Assembly (NCBI RefSeq): GCF_001428045.1
Contig: NZ_LMSD01000009.1
Span: 124,001-188,000 of the forward strand
Reading direction: 5' to 3'
From: Paenibacillus sp. Soil750
GTDB taxonomy: Bacteria; Bacillota; Bacilli; Paenibacillales; NBRC-103111
DNA: 64,000 nucleotides
The position numbers were made by a program, and so were the translations under genes. The notes under the pieces are model-generated. The model was not told the origin of the DNA. It ran no database searches and saw only the letters and a program-made list of their open reading frames with translations. Shown piece by piece: positions 9,063 to 17,866 of this stretch. How positions within the stretch are numbered: the stretch's first letter is position 1; the number at the start of each line of letters is the position of its first letter.

Positions 9063-10815
9063 GGTTATCCTCCAAAACTGGGATCGAAAATGACACACAC
9101 GTACCCTCATTTAATCGGCTCTCGATCTTAATCCCCGAATCAAGCCCGTAATGCAATTGCAAGCGCTCATGCACATTACGCAGCCCATAACTTGCATCGT
9201 TTGCTATCGTTTCCTCAGCAGGGTATAAACTTTCAGTGACCTCTCTTAACCGTTCCTCGGTCATTCCAATGCCATCATCCATCACCTTGACATACATCGA
9301 ATTGCCCTTAAGCTCGACATAAATGGAAATGACACCTGGTTCCTCTTTCATTTGAATGCCATGAATCATCGCATTTTCAACCAAGGGTTGAAGCAACAAT
9401 TTCAGCATGAACGAATCACTTAGTCGGGCGTCAACCACGTAGTCCACGGTGAATTCATCTGGGAAACGGATGGATTGCACCTGCACATAATTACGAATAT
9501 GGGCTAGCTCCTGAGAGACCTTGCAATATTCTTTGCCCTTATTCAAGCTGAAACGCAAGAAGTCACTTAAAGCACCGACCATCTCTGCAATGCGATTTTC
9601 TTCATTGAGCAAAGCGATCCAATGAATCGAAGACAGCGTGTTATATAGGAAATGCGGATTGATTTGGGCTTGCAATGCGCGCATATCTGCTTCTTTTTTA
9701 CGCGTTTCATTGTGTATGAGCTGCTTTTTCAAGGCTTCGATATGTGTGCTTAACAAATTGTAGCTGCCTGCTAATCGCCCAATTTCATCTGATGTGTAGA
9801 CCGGATAGTGGGGTAAAGGTTCATCCGGATTGATTTTAGTTAACAACCGGGTTAATGATCCGAGAGGCGTGGTGACCTTGCGAATAACGAATATGGTGAG
9901 AAACACATTCGTAAGAACGGAAAGCGCCACAGCAACAGCTGTTAATTGCAAAATGTACCGATTCTGCGCACTGTATAGCTTCGATGGAATAATGCCAACG
10001 ATCGTCCAGTTGATCATCGGTTCTCGATAAAATAGAATGTTCTGTTGTGTGTTCCCGGTACCTGACGTCCATACACCGGAAGAATGGCCACGTACGCGAT
10101 CCATTATGCCAGGGAACAAGCTATCGGCTTTTTGTGACAGCCAACTCTTGGAGGTTGAGGACATGATTTCATTCCGATCATTCAACAAAGCGACTTGACC
10201 ATAGCCATCGGCTAATTGTGGAACGGACCAAATGCGAGATAGCACTTGCTCATCCACACTGATCGATAGCCAACCAAGTGTTTGGAAGGTATTCATAGCG
10301 CGTATGGGTCGTATAAAGGAGAACACGTCACGTTGCCCCAAATAATTCTCAATGTGATATAAGCCCGTCCATATCTTGTCCGTAATTTGGTTAATCGTGA
10401 TCTCCTTATCCAAACTCGAGTTGTAGATCGTAGAGGTAGACAGAGGCGTCGTGTTATTGCTGGGATAAATAGTGATATTTGAAATGTAATCCTTGGTGTA
10501 TACCAGATTCGTCATTAACCCAAGGATTTGTGCCTGTGCATCCAAGTTCTCATCGGTTCTCTTCAAATATGATTGAATGTCCCGTTGCCCGATGAGGAAA
10601 ATGGAGATATTCTCAACATCTTTCAGGATGAATTGAAATTTGGCTTCCATTTGAGCGAGTGAATTCAAGCCTGCTTGCTGAGCCTTATCTTTGGTAATAT
10701 CCGATGATGTTGTAAAAGCGAAGGTACCCAGAAACAAGAGGGGGATTAATGTTGTGACAAGCATAATGAAGGATAGCTTACGCTGTAAAGAATAGCCGAA
10801 CCACTCGCGCAACAC
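9043..10815 (-). CDS. YesM-type sensor histidine kinase
   Basis: A 590-residue membrane kinase: first transmembrane helix at about residues 12-35, extracellular sensor region, second helix at about 285-310, HAMP linker (TTPLGSLTRLLTKI), then the His_kinase domain with phosphoacceptor His388 (QINPHFLYNTLSS). The ATPase domain has N and G boxes (LLQPLVENAMIHG, DDGIGM). GTG 10815 is the start, preceded by AGGAG 7 nt away. It is placed between the permease genes and its cognate regulator. By family, it senses a sugar or a loaded binding protein outside the cell. Confidence 0.9.
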   Translation of the reverse strand: MLREWFGYSLQRKLSFIMLVTTLIPLLFLGTFAFTTSSDITKDKAQQAGLNSLAQMEAKFQFILKDVENISIFLIGQRDIQSYLKRTDENLDAQAQILGLMTNLVYTKDYISNITIYPSNNTTPLSTSTIYNSSLDKEITINQITDKIWTGLYHIENYLGQRDVFSFIRPIRAMNTFQTLGWLSISVDEQVLSRIWSVPQLADGYGQVALLNDRNEIMSSTSKSWLSQKADSLFPGIMDRVRGHSSGVWTSGTGNTQQNILFYREPMINWTIVGIIPSKLYSAQNRYILQLTAVAVALSVLTNVFLTIFVIRKVTTPLGSLTRLLTKINPDEPLPHYPVYTSDEIGRLAGSYNLLSTHIEALKKQLIHNETRKKEADMRALQAQINPHFLYNTLSSIHWIALLNEENRIAEMVGALSDFLRFSLNKGKEYCKVSQELAHIRNYVQVQSIRFPDEFTVDYVVDARLSDSFMLKLLLQPLVENAMIHGIQMKEEPGVISIYVELKGNSMYVKVMDDGIGMTEERLREVTESLYPAEETIANDASYGLRNVHERLQLHYGLDSGIKIESRLNEGTCVSFSIPVLEDNHENLDR

Positions 10816-10855
10816 GTGTCATCTCCTAACTCGTTGTCTGGATCGTTGAAGTTAA

Positions 10856-11731
10856 TTAGCCTTTTACAGCTCCCGCGGTCATACCTTTCATAACTTGTTC
10901 TTGGAAGGCCAAGTATACGGCGATTGTTGGAATAACAGCGATCGTCATAGCGGCTAGTGTTAAACCGTAATCCGTTTGATAGCCATCAGCGAAATTAGCA
11001 ATGCTTAACGGTAACGTTTTTAAACTGCTTTTGCTAATAAAAACAAGGGCGAACGAGAAGTCATTCCAGAAATGCAAGAAGCTTAGAATGACGACTGTCG
11101 ATAGGGCCGGTAATGAGATTGGCAGCATGATGCGCCAGAATACTCCCCAAAGTCTCGTTCCATCAATATAGGCAGCTTCTTCGATTTCTTTGGGTACCGA
11201 AGACAAATAAGCGGTAAGAACGAAGATGGCAGTCGGTAATGCGAAAGCCGTGTAAGGCAAGATGAGTGCCCAGTACGTATTCAATAGTCCGATTTGTTTC
11301 ATAAGTATAAACAAAGGAACCAACGTACTATGAATTGGGATCAACATCCCAATGACGAAAAATGCAAGAATAATGCCCTTGAAGCGGAATTTGATTCTCG
11401 CTAATACATAAGCTGCTAAGGAACTCAGAAATAGCGTAAGTGCGAGTGAGACCAGCGAAACGATAACCGAGTTGAGAAAAGCGGTACCCATTTTGGATGC
11501 TTTCCATGCAGTTGCGTAATTGGAGAATTTCCAAACTTGAGGCAGCCCGAACGGATGATTAAAGAATTCACTATTCGTTTTAAATGAGGAAATAACGAGC
11601 CAAAACAACGGATATAGCGTGAGAATCGCATACAGGGTTAAGAACGTCCATAGTGCGCCTTGTTTCCATCCTTGAAGTGAGAACTTGCGAGTTGTCGCGG
11701 TTGATTTTACTTGAATGGGTATAGAAGACAT
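10856..11731 (-). CDS. Carbohydrate ABC transporter permease, MalG/CUT1 type
   Basis: A 291-residue inner permease with six predicted membrane segments. The EAA loop EIEEAAYIDGTRLWGVFWRI contacts the ATPase. ATG 11731 has an AGGAGG box 8 nt upstream and is preferred over the longer frame reaching 11794. It begins 19 bp after the first permease. No ATPase gene is in the operon, so a shared MsmX-type ATPase encoded elsewhere is expected, as is usual for CUT1 systems in Bacillales. Confidence 0.92.
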   Translation of the reverse strand: MSSIPIQVKSTATTRKFSLQGWKQGALWTFLTLYAILTLYPLFWLVISSFKTNSEFFNHPFGLPQVWKFSNYATAWKASKMGTAFLNSVIVSLVSLALTLFLSSLAAYVLARIKFRFKGIILAFFVIGMLIPIHSTLVPLFILMKQIGLLNTYWALILPYTAFALPTAIFVLTAYLSSVPKEIEEAAYIDGTRLWGVFWRIMLPISLPALSTVVILSFLHFWNDFSFALVFISKSSLKTLPLSIANFADGYQTDYGLTLAAMTIAVIPTIAVYLAFQEQVMKGMTAGAVKG

Positions 11732-11750
11732 AGTCAGCTTCCTCCTTTCG

Positions 11751-12626
11751 TTATACTTTGGATTTACGACTTGTTGCCCATTGGCTAATCCCAATGAAAA
11801 TAAGGCTGATCAAGACGATAGTTGTCGAAATGGCGCTACCAAATCCATATCGATATGAGGAAAAAGTCGAATTATACATATACGTAGCAAGCAGCTCAGT
11901 TGCGTGAGCAGGTCCGCCCTTCGTCATGACATACACGAGATCGAAGGATTTCAAGCTTCCAGAAATACATAGGATAATGGCAATTTGTACCGTACTCCAC
12001 ATCATAGGCAAGGTAACGGAGAATAACTTGCGTGCTCCTTCAGCGCCATCGATTTGCGTAGCATCATGAATTTCACCAGGAATATTTTGAAAAGCAGAGA
12101 TGAAAATAATGAGATATAAACCGACAAAACTCCAAATCAGAGGAGGAGCTAATGCGAAGATGGCAATCTTAGGATCTGATAACCATTGCAGCTTCCAGGA
12201 TTCTAACCCTAGCTTCTCTAGAAGAAGGTTTAGAATACCGATTTGCGGATGATAAATATATTGCCAGATCATTCCGATAACGACTGAGGACATGACCATC
12301 GGAACGAAAACAGCAGAACGGATGAACCGTTGCAGTGCATTGCTTTTATGCAACAGAATGGCAAGGATGAGCGCAACCGGCAGCTGGCCGAGCACAGCAA
12401 CAACAAGAAAAATAAGGTTATTCTTTAAGGATGTCCAAAATATAGGATCATGAATAATTTCTACATAGTTTTTCAAACCGATAAATTTCGCCGTACCAAT
12501 TCCTTTCCAGTCGAAGAAGCTATAGTAGCCTGACCAAAGAACGGGGACAAACACAAATAAGGCATAAACAAGTATCGCAGGGGCAAGGCTCATAAAAACA
12601 AACCTGCGGACGTAAGCAGCATTCAT
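11751..12626 (-). CDS. Carbohydrate ABC transporter permease, MalF/UgpA/CUT1 type
   Basis: A 291-residue permease with six membrane segments and the EAA-type loop near EIHDATQIDGAEGARKLFSV. Start: ATG 12626 is preferred over ATG 12644 because an AAGGAAGTGAG stretch lies directly before it while the outer ATG has no ribosome-binding site. It pairs with the MalG-type permease downstream and the binding protein upstream. Confidence 0.92.
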   Translation of the reverse strand: MNAAYVRRFVFMSLAPAILVYALFVFVPVLWSGYYSFFDWKGIGTAKFIGLKNYVEIIHDPIFWTSLKNNLIFLVVAVLGQLPVALILAILLHKSNALQRFIRSAVFVPMVMSSVVIGMIWQYIYHPQIGILNLLLEKLGLESWKLQWLSDPKIAIFALAPPLIWSFVGLYLIIFISAFQNIPGEIHDATQIDGAEGARKLFSVTLPMMWSTVQIAIILCISGSLKSFDLVYVMTKGGPAHATELLATYMYNSTFSSYRYGFGSAISTTIVLISLIFIGISQWATSRKSKV

Positions 12627-12656
12627 CAATCTCACTTCCTTCATGTATGAAATTAG

Positions 12657-12685
12657 CCAGCCCTGCCACAGATGTGGAGGGCTGG
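12657..12685 (-). other. Intercistronic hairpin between binding protein and permease genes
   Basis: An inverted repeat CCAGCCCT...AGGGCTGG with an inner CCACA/TGTGG stem sits in the 72-bp gap and lacks a clear U tract. Such hairpins often stabilise the upstream solute-binding-protein mRNA and lower downstream expression; that role is inferred. Confidence 0.6.
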
Positions 12686-12698
12686 TTGTAGTACAAGA

Positions 12699-14018
12699 TT
12701 ATTTACCTAGTGAAGCAGCTTGTGAGTCTTGAATTTTCTTAGCAATCGCTTCAGCACTTCCACCCATTAGAAGCTCTTGTAGACCGTTATTGATAACTTC
12801 AACTGCAGCGGAGCTTAGTTTAGCATCATAAACCGGTGTGATTTTCGTTGTTTTCATAAGGTCATTAAGTTCAACGAATAACGGGTTTGCTTTTGAAGGA
12901 TCAAGTTCAATTTTGTAGCTAACCAATGTGGAACTGTTCAACGTTGCTTGTTGACCATCAGGACCGGATAGTGCGTAGAACAATTTTTGAGCGGCTTCTT
13001 TCTTCGCCCCAGTAAGTTTCTTGCTAACGCCAAGTCCAGTTCCAACAACACCAGAAGTGGATTGAGGATCACCTTTACCACCTGCGATGGATGGCATTAA
13101 AGCAATATGCGTGTTGGCAAGCAAATCTTTTGGTGCATTTTGAACGACATCAGCCATTGCCCAACCACCATCGATGAACATCGCAGCTTTACCTTGATAG
13201 AACAATTGTCTCATTTGGTTTTGATCAATACTGTTAAAGCCGTCTTGGAACGCTTTGGCATTGCTTAGCTCTTGCAGCTTTTTCAAGGCTTGAATAAATT
13301 CAGGATCTGTAAACTTCACGCCCTCTTGCTTAGCAGCTTTAAGGAACCAATCGGAACCCGTCATCCGATCAGCTAGTCCGCTGAAAATCGTGGATTGGGC
13401 AGCCCAGTTGGCTTTGTTACCCAGCGCGATTGGGATGATTTTGTTGTCGTTGAACGTTTTCACCACAGCCATTAGCTCATCCCATGTCTTAGGAACAGCA
13501 ACTTTGTATTGATCAAGAAGCGCTTTATTGTAATAGATAAAGGAAGTTGGAGATAGGTTCATCGGTACAGAATAGATTTTGTTGTCTACCGTATATCCGT
13601 CTAAAGCACCTGGAATGAAATTGTTTTTCCATTCTGGCTTGCTGTCCAAGAACTCATTGATCGGTTGAAGCAAGTTACCGCTAACGAATTCCTTCGTCAT
13701 CGCATCCGGCCACATCACGAATAAGTCAGGCATTTCATTGGCTGCTGCAACGGTCTTCAGTCGCGTTTTCAAACCGTCAGTTGGAAGACCTTCAATTTCC
13801 AACGTGATGTCTTTATTTTGAGCTTGGAAATCATCTAGAATTTTGCGCATAGCAACAGCTTTCGCATCTTGACCAGACCAGTTGTGCCAAATGGTAAGCT
13901 TTACTTTCTCACCGGAAGTACCTTTATCTGCGGGAGCAGCTTCTTCGCCGTTTCCACATGCGGATACAAGAACTGTTGTAGCAAGTAAAGCTGTAGAGAT
14001 AAGTGTTAGTTTTTTCAT
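12699..14018 (-). CDS. Extracellular sugar-binding lipoprotein, family 1 SBP
   Basis: The substrate-binding component of the ABC importer, anchored outside the membrane. The 439-residue precursor has a lipoprotein signal with lipobox VSAC (Cys21), then a low-complexity linker and the family 1 fold (LTIWHNWSGQDAKAV; WDELMAVVKTFNDN). ATG 14018 is preceded by AGGAGG. It is the first gene of the operon that also carries two permeases, a kinase, a regulator and the GH2 beta-mannosidase. A mannoside ligand is therefore inferred from context, not from binding residues. It is divergent from the beta-helix/dockerin gene, with a 370-bp shared upstream region. Confidence 0.93.
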   Translation of the reverse strand: MKKLTLISTALLATTVLVSACGNGEEAAPADKGTSGEKVKLTIWHNWSGQDAKAVAMRKILDDFQAQNKDITLEIEGLPTDGLKTRLKTVAAANEMPDLFVMWPDAMTKEFVSGNLLQPINEFLDSKPEWKNNFIPGALDGYTVDNKIYSVPMNLSPTSFIYYNKALLDQYKVAVPKTWDELMAVVKTFNDNKIIPIALGNKANWAAQSTIFSGLADRMTGSDWFLKAAKQEGVKFTDPEFIQALKKLQELSNAKAFQDGFNSIDQNQMRQLFYQGKAAMFIDGGWAMADVVQNAPKDLLANTHIALMPSIAGGKGDPQSTSGVVGTGLGVSKKLTGAKKEAAQKLFYALSGPDGQQATLNSSTLVSYKIELDPSKANPLFVELNDLMKTTKITPVYDAKLSSAAVEVINNGLQELLMGGSAEAIAKKIQDSQAASLGK

Positions 14019-14388
14019 GTTCGACCTCCTGATTGATTGACTCTACTTCATTCTAAGGATTTTCGGATGTTTCGTAAGGTGAACAGGATAAGGACCAGGG
14101 TAGAAAATGATCGGATATCGACCTGCTATTCTTCAGCATATCCATAAGTAAGGTAGAATAAGGCAAGGTCGCCGTTATAGTTAAAATATCCCAAAACCTT
14201 AAGTAACTCTCCTAATCTTCTTAAGTTTACCGCTTTCATTACGATCCGTATTTTTCTATGATGGAGATACCAACTACGAGTCAGCATCCTACTTTGTAAG
14301 ACGAGAGGGTGATCGGGGCAATTATGTAATCGCTTACCAATAGAATGTGGAGCAGGATAGATCGTTTCTAATCTAAGGGAGGTATACA
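14019..14388. other. Shared divergent upstream region
   Basis: This 370-bp gap separates the divergent transporter operon and the beta-helix gene. No open frame of interest was seen. It holds an AAGGGAGG ribosome-binding site just before 14389 and a cre-like site (listed separately). I could not place convincing -35/-10 boxes for either direction. Confidence 0.5.
14324..14339 (+). promoter_or_regulatory. Putative CcpA (cre) site
   Basis: ATGTAATCGCTTACCA matches the WTGNAANCGNWWNCAW catabolite-response consensus with one mismatch. It lies 50 bp before the beta-helix gene and about 310 bp before the divergent transporter operon. Carbon-catabolite control of plant-polysaccharide genes would be expected; binding is untested. 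Confidence 0.45.
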
Positions 14389-17300
14389 ATGCGTAGTTTG
14401 AAAAAAATGGTTTCATCTGTATCGATGATGGCAATCGTTCTTAGTTTGTGGAGTCCTGGTGTTTCAAGTGCAGCAACACCAATCGGTGATGCCAATTCAT
14501 CGATTTTTGGTCCAAATGTGTATGTATTCGATCCTGATATGCCTGCAGCTGACATTCAGAGTGCTGTGAATGCGGTATTCACTAGACAGGAGTCCAATGA
14601 ATTTGGTACGGAAAGAGATGCCTTTCTTTTTAAACCAGGAACATACAATGGCAATTACTTTATTGGGTTTAACACACAAGCTTCAGGACTTGGTCTCAAT
14701 CCAGATGATGTATTGATCAATGGTGGACTGAATGTGAATGCGGATTGGGATAATGGGAATGCGACACGTAATTTTTGGCGGGGGATTGAGAATCTGAGCA
14801 TTAATCCGACTTTCAATTATACACCGCCAGCGCCAGCTCATTTTTCAGCAGGTACAACACAAATCGCGGTTTCACAAGCAGCACCACTAAGGCGTTTACA
14901 TATTAAAGGAAAATTAAATTTGTTCGATTTTGATTCAGGGTGGGGCGCTGGATGGGCAAGTGGCGGCTTTCTTGCGGACTCCATCGTAGATGGTCAAGTA
15001 ACACCAGCTTCACAGCAACAATGGTTCTCGCGGAACAGTCAGTGGTCGAGTTGGTCCAATGGGGTTTGGAACATGGTGTTCGTCGGTGACAAGAATACGC
15101 CAACAGGGAACTTCCCGGATCCGCCTTATACAGTGGTCGAGAACACGCCAGTCATAAGAGAGAAGCCGTATCTCTATATCAACAATGCTAATGAATATCA
15201 AGTATTCGTCCCATCACTTTCTCAGAATACGAAAGGGGCAAGCTGGGCGAATGGCGCAACACCAGGAGATTCCATTAGTATCGATCAATTCTACATTGTT
15301 CGCGCGGATGTACCGGCAACAACGAGTGCTACGAATATCAATGCTGCATTGGCGAATGGCAAGAATTTGCTATTTACGCCGGGAATTTATCACATTGATG
15401 ATACAATTCGTATCAATAATGCGAATACAGTTGTGCTCGGCATCGGGATGCCAACGCTAATTCCAACGACAGATAAACCAGCGATGACGATTGCTGATGT
15501 GGATGGCGTAAAGCTGGCAGGATTGCTGTATGAGGCAGGGCCTAATGCTACTTCTTCACTTTTGGAAGTTGGACCAACGGGCAGTTCATTAGATCACGCA
15601 GCTAACCCAACATCGCTGCATGACTTATTCTTCCGTACTGGAGGCGCTGTTGTTGGTCAAAATAAAGCGCAAATGACCATTAACAGCGATGACATTATCG
15701 GCGATCACTTCTGGATGTGGCGGGCAGACCACGGTGCTGGTGCCGGTTGGACAGAGAATGTTTCGACCAATGGCCTCATCGTGAATGGTGATGATGTGAC
15801 CTTATACGGTTTATTTAATGAGCATCACAATGAGTATCAGACCCTATGGAATGGGAACGGCGGTCGCGTTTACTTCTATCAGTCCGAGATTCCTTATGAT
15901 GTTCCGAATCAAGCGGCATGGATGGACGGAAGCAAGAATGGATATGCCTCTTATAAAGTAGCTGATACCGTTACGACACATGAAGCTTGGGGACTTGGCG
16001 TGTACTCCTATTTCCGAGATGCAGCGGTGAAGCTGGAAAATGCCATTGAAGTACCGAATGCGGCGGGCGTCAAAATCCATCATGCAACAACCATTTGGTT
16101 AAATGGGACAGCTGGCAGTGAAATCACACACATCATTAATGGGATCGGTGGTCGTGTGTATGGGACATCCGGCAGCGCTCAAAGGCAGACTATTAACTTC
16201 TATGGAACAGATGCAGGGGATACGGAAGCCCCAAGTGTGCCTACGAATTTGGTCCTCAAAGAGACGGCTGCACACGATCGTGTCAAAATAGGGTGGACGG
16301 CATCAACAGATAACCTTAATGTCACAGGTTATGAAGTTTATCGTGATGGGACGTTAATTGGCCAAACAACAACGGCTGAGTATTTGGATACAACAGTAAA
16401 ACCACTGACAACTTACAGCTACACGGTGAAAGCTAAGGATGGCGGAAATAACGTTTCCGCGTTAAGTGCAGCCCTAAGTGTAACAACGCCGAAGAGAGCC
16501 TTAGATCGCTCCGCCTGGACAGCGACCTCGACATCAGCGGATCCAGCGGCACATCTCATTGATGGCGATATGGGTACGCGCTGGAGTGCGGGCAAGCCAA
16601 TGGCGCCTACGCCAGAGCAATCGTTCACCATTGATATGAAGGTACCCACGAGTATCAATAACATCGAGATGGATTCCACAGGCAGCAATAATGATTATGC
16701 ACGTGGATATGCGTTATACGTATCCAATGATGGTGTGACTTGGGGTAGTCCGATCGCGACGGGAGTGGGTAGCAACAGGCTTATCTCCATTGATTTTGCT
16801 CCACAGGTGGCAAGGTTTTTCAAGGTGATTCAAACCGGAACGAACTCCAGTTGGTGGTCTGTTCATGAGGTGAGAGTGTACGGTTCCGTACCGCCATCAG
16901 CCGCCATAGTGGGACCTACAACAGTCACAAGCGGGCAATCTTTTGACACTACAATAAGTTTGTCTGATGTCGTTTCCAGTGTGTATGCGCAAGATATTCA
17001 ATTGTCTTATGACACAGGATTGCTTGAATTTGACTCGGTGGAATCTTTGAATCCTGCCATTACGATCATTGGTCAAAAGATTGGAGCGGGACATATCCGC
17101 ATTCTGACAGCGAATTTGGTTGCTGGAGATGTCAATGGACCGTTGATGACACTTCACTGGAAAGCGTTAACGCCAAGTGACGATGTGTCCACAACGATCA
17201 CACTAGACAGTCTAGCTTTAGCTGATTTGCAGACGGCAACGAACCTCGGCTCAGCTTCCGACGTGATTCTGGTGAAAGCGATTGTCGATCTATCGATCTT

Positions 17301-17706
17301 GAATGGGAAGATTGGAGCGGCGCAATCCTTGTATGATGCCGCAACAGAAGGCTACAGCAGTGGTCAATACGCACCAGGTGCGAAAGCTGCCCTGAAGGTT
17401 GCGATCGACGCTGCAAGAAGTGTTGCTGCGAATCCAGCTGTGACGAAACCGCAAGTGACGCAAGCGATAGCGAATCTGCAACAAGCTATAGATGTCTTTG
17501 AATCGTTGAAATACGTTGGCGATCCAGGCGATCTGAATAATGATGGGGTCCTCTCCGTCGTAGATTTGGCAAACGTAGCAGCGGCTTACGGCAAATCATC
17601 CACAGATTCAGATTGGGCACAGTTCAAGAAAGCTGACTTCAACAGGGATGGCAAAGTGGATCTGGTTGATTTGGCTGCGGTAGCACAACGTATTTTGCAA
17701 CAGTAA
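14389..17706 (+). CDS. Secreted beta-helix protein with FN3, discoidin, cohesin-like and dockerin modules
   Basis: A 1105-residue exported protein with signal peptide (about 1-28). Residues about 35-605 resemble a family found in actinobacteria and Paenibacillus that is often labelled coagulation factor 5/8 type or adenylyl cyclase protein; repeated short beta segments suggest a right-handed parallel beta-helix, as in polysaccharide lyases and hydrolases. Its activity is unknown to me. Then: FN3 (about 611-702), F5/8 type C/discoidin (705-835), cohesin-like domain (838-964, with the YAQDIQLSYDTGLLEF strand pattern), a helical segment (965-1041), and a C-terminal dockerin (1044-1105). The dockerin has two calcium loops, DLNNDGVLSVVDL and DFNRDGKVDLVDL. 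The next gene encodes a cohesin-SLH protein, so the dockerin may dock there. ATG 14389 has an AAGGGAGG box. Confidence 0.85.
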   Translation: MRSLKKMVSSVSMMAIVLSLWSPGVSSAATPIGDANSSIFGPNVYVFDPDMPAADIQSAVNAVFTRQESNEFGTERDAFLFKPGTYNGNYFIGFNTQASGLGLNPDDVLINGGLNVNADWDNGNATRNFWRGIENLSINPTFNYTPPAPAHFSAGTTQIAVSQAAPLRRLHIKGKLNLFDFDSGWGAGWASGGFLADSIVDGQVTPASQQQWFSRNSQWSSWSNGVWNMVFVGDKNTPTGNFPDPPYTVVENTPVIREKPYLYINNANEYQVFVPSLSQNTKGASWANGATPGDSISIDQFYIVRADVPATTSATNINAALANGKNLLFTPGIYHIDDTIRINNANTVVLGIGMPTLIPTTDKPAMTIADVDGVKLAGLLYEAGPNATSSLLEVGPTGSSLDHAANPTSLHDLFFRTGGAVVGQNKAQMTINSDDIIGDHFWMWRADHGAGAGWTENVSTNGLIVNGDDVTLYGLFNEHHNEYQTLWNGNGGRVYFYQSEIPYDVPNQAAWMDGSKNGYASYKVADTVTTHEAWGLGVYSYFRDAAVKLENAIEVPNAAGVKIHHATTIWLNGTAGSEITHIINGIGGRVYGTSGSAQRQTINFYGTDAGDTEAPSVPTNLVLKETAAHDRVKIGWTASTDNLNVTGYEVYRDGTLIGQTTTAEYLDTTVKPLTTYSYTVKAKDGGNNVSALSAALSVTTPKRALDRSAWTATSTSADPAAHLIDGDMGTRWSAGKPMAPTPEQSFTIDMKVPTSINNIEMDSTGSNNDYARGYALYVSNDGVTWGSPIATGVGSNRLISIDFAPQVARFFKVIQTGTNSSWWSVHEVRVYGSVPPSAAIVGPTTVTSGQSFDTTISLSDVVSSVYAQDIQLSYDTGLLEFDSVESLNPAITIIGQKIGAGHIRILTANLVAGDVNGPLMTLHWKALTPSDDVSTTITLDSLALADLQTATNLGSASDVILVKAIVDLSILNGKIGAAQSLYDAATEGYSSGQYAPGAKAALKVAIDAARSVAANPAVTKPQVTQAIANLQQAIDVFESLKYVGDPGDLNNDGVLSVVDLANVAAAYGKSSTDSDWAQFKKADFNRDGKVDLVDLAAVAQRILQQ

Positions 17707-17752
17707 GGGTGAATCTTTCAATAAGATGTAAGCAAGGTTAAGCAGGATCCAC

Positions 17753-17796
17753 ATCGCCCGCTATGATACATTTCGTATAGTTTCATGGCGGGCGAT
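17753..17796. repeat. Inverted repeat between the dockerin and cohesin genes
   Basis: A perfect 9-bp GC-rich stem (ATCGCCCGC at 17753-17761 with 17788-17796), extended by a TATGA/TCATG match, encloses the gap. No T-run follows, so it may be an attenuator or mRNA-stability hairpin rather than a full terminator. Confidence 0.55.
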
Positions 17797-17866
17797 CTTA
17801 CATTGCAAGGATAATTGTTCTGAGTTCTGAATACCGAGTGCTGATTGCTGAGGGAGGAAATCGAAC

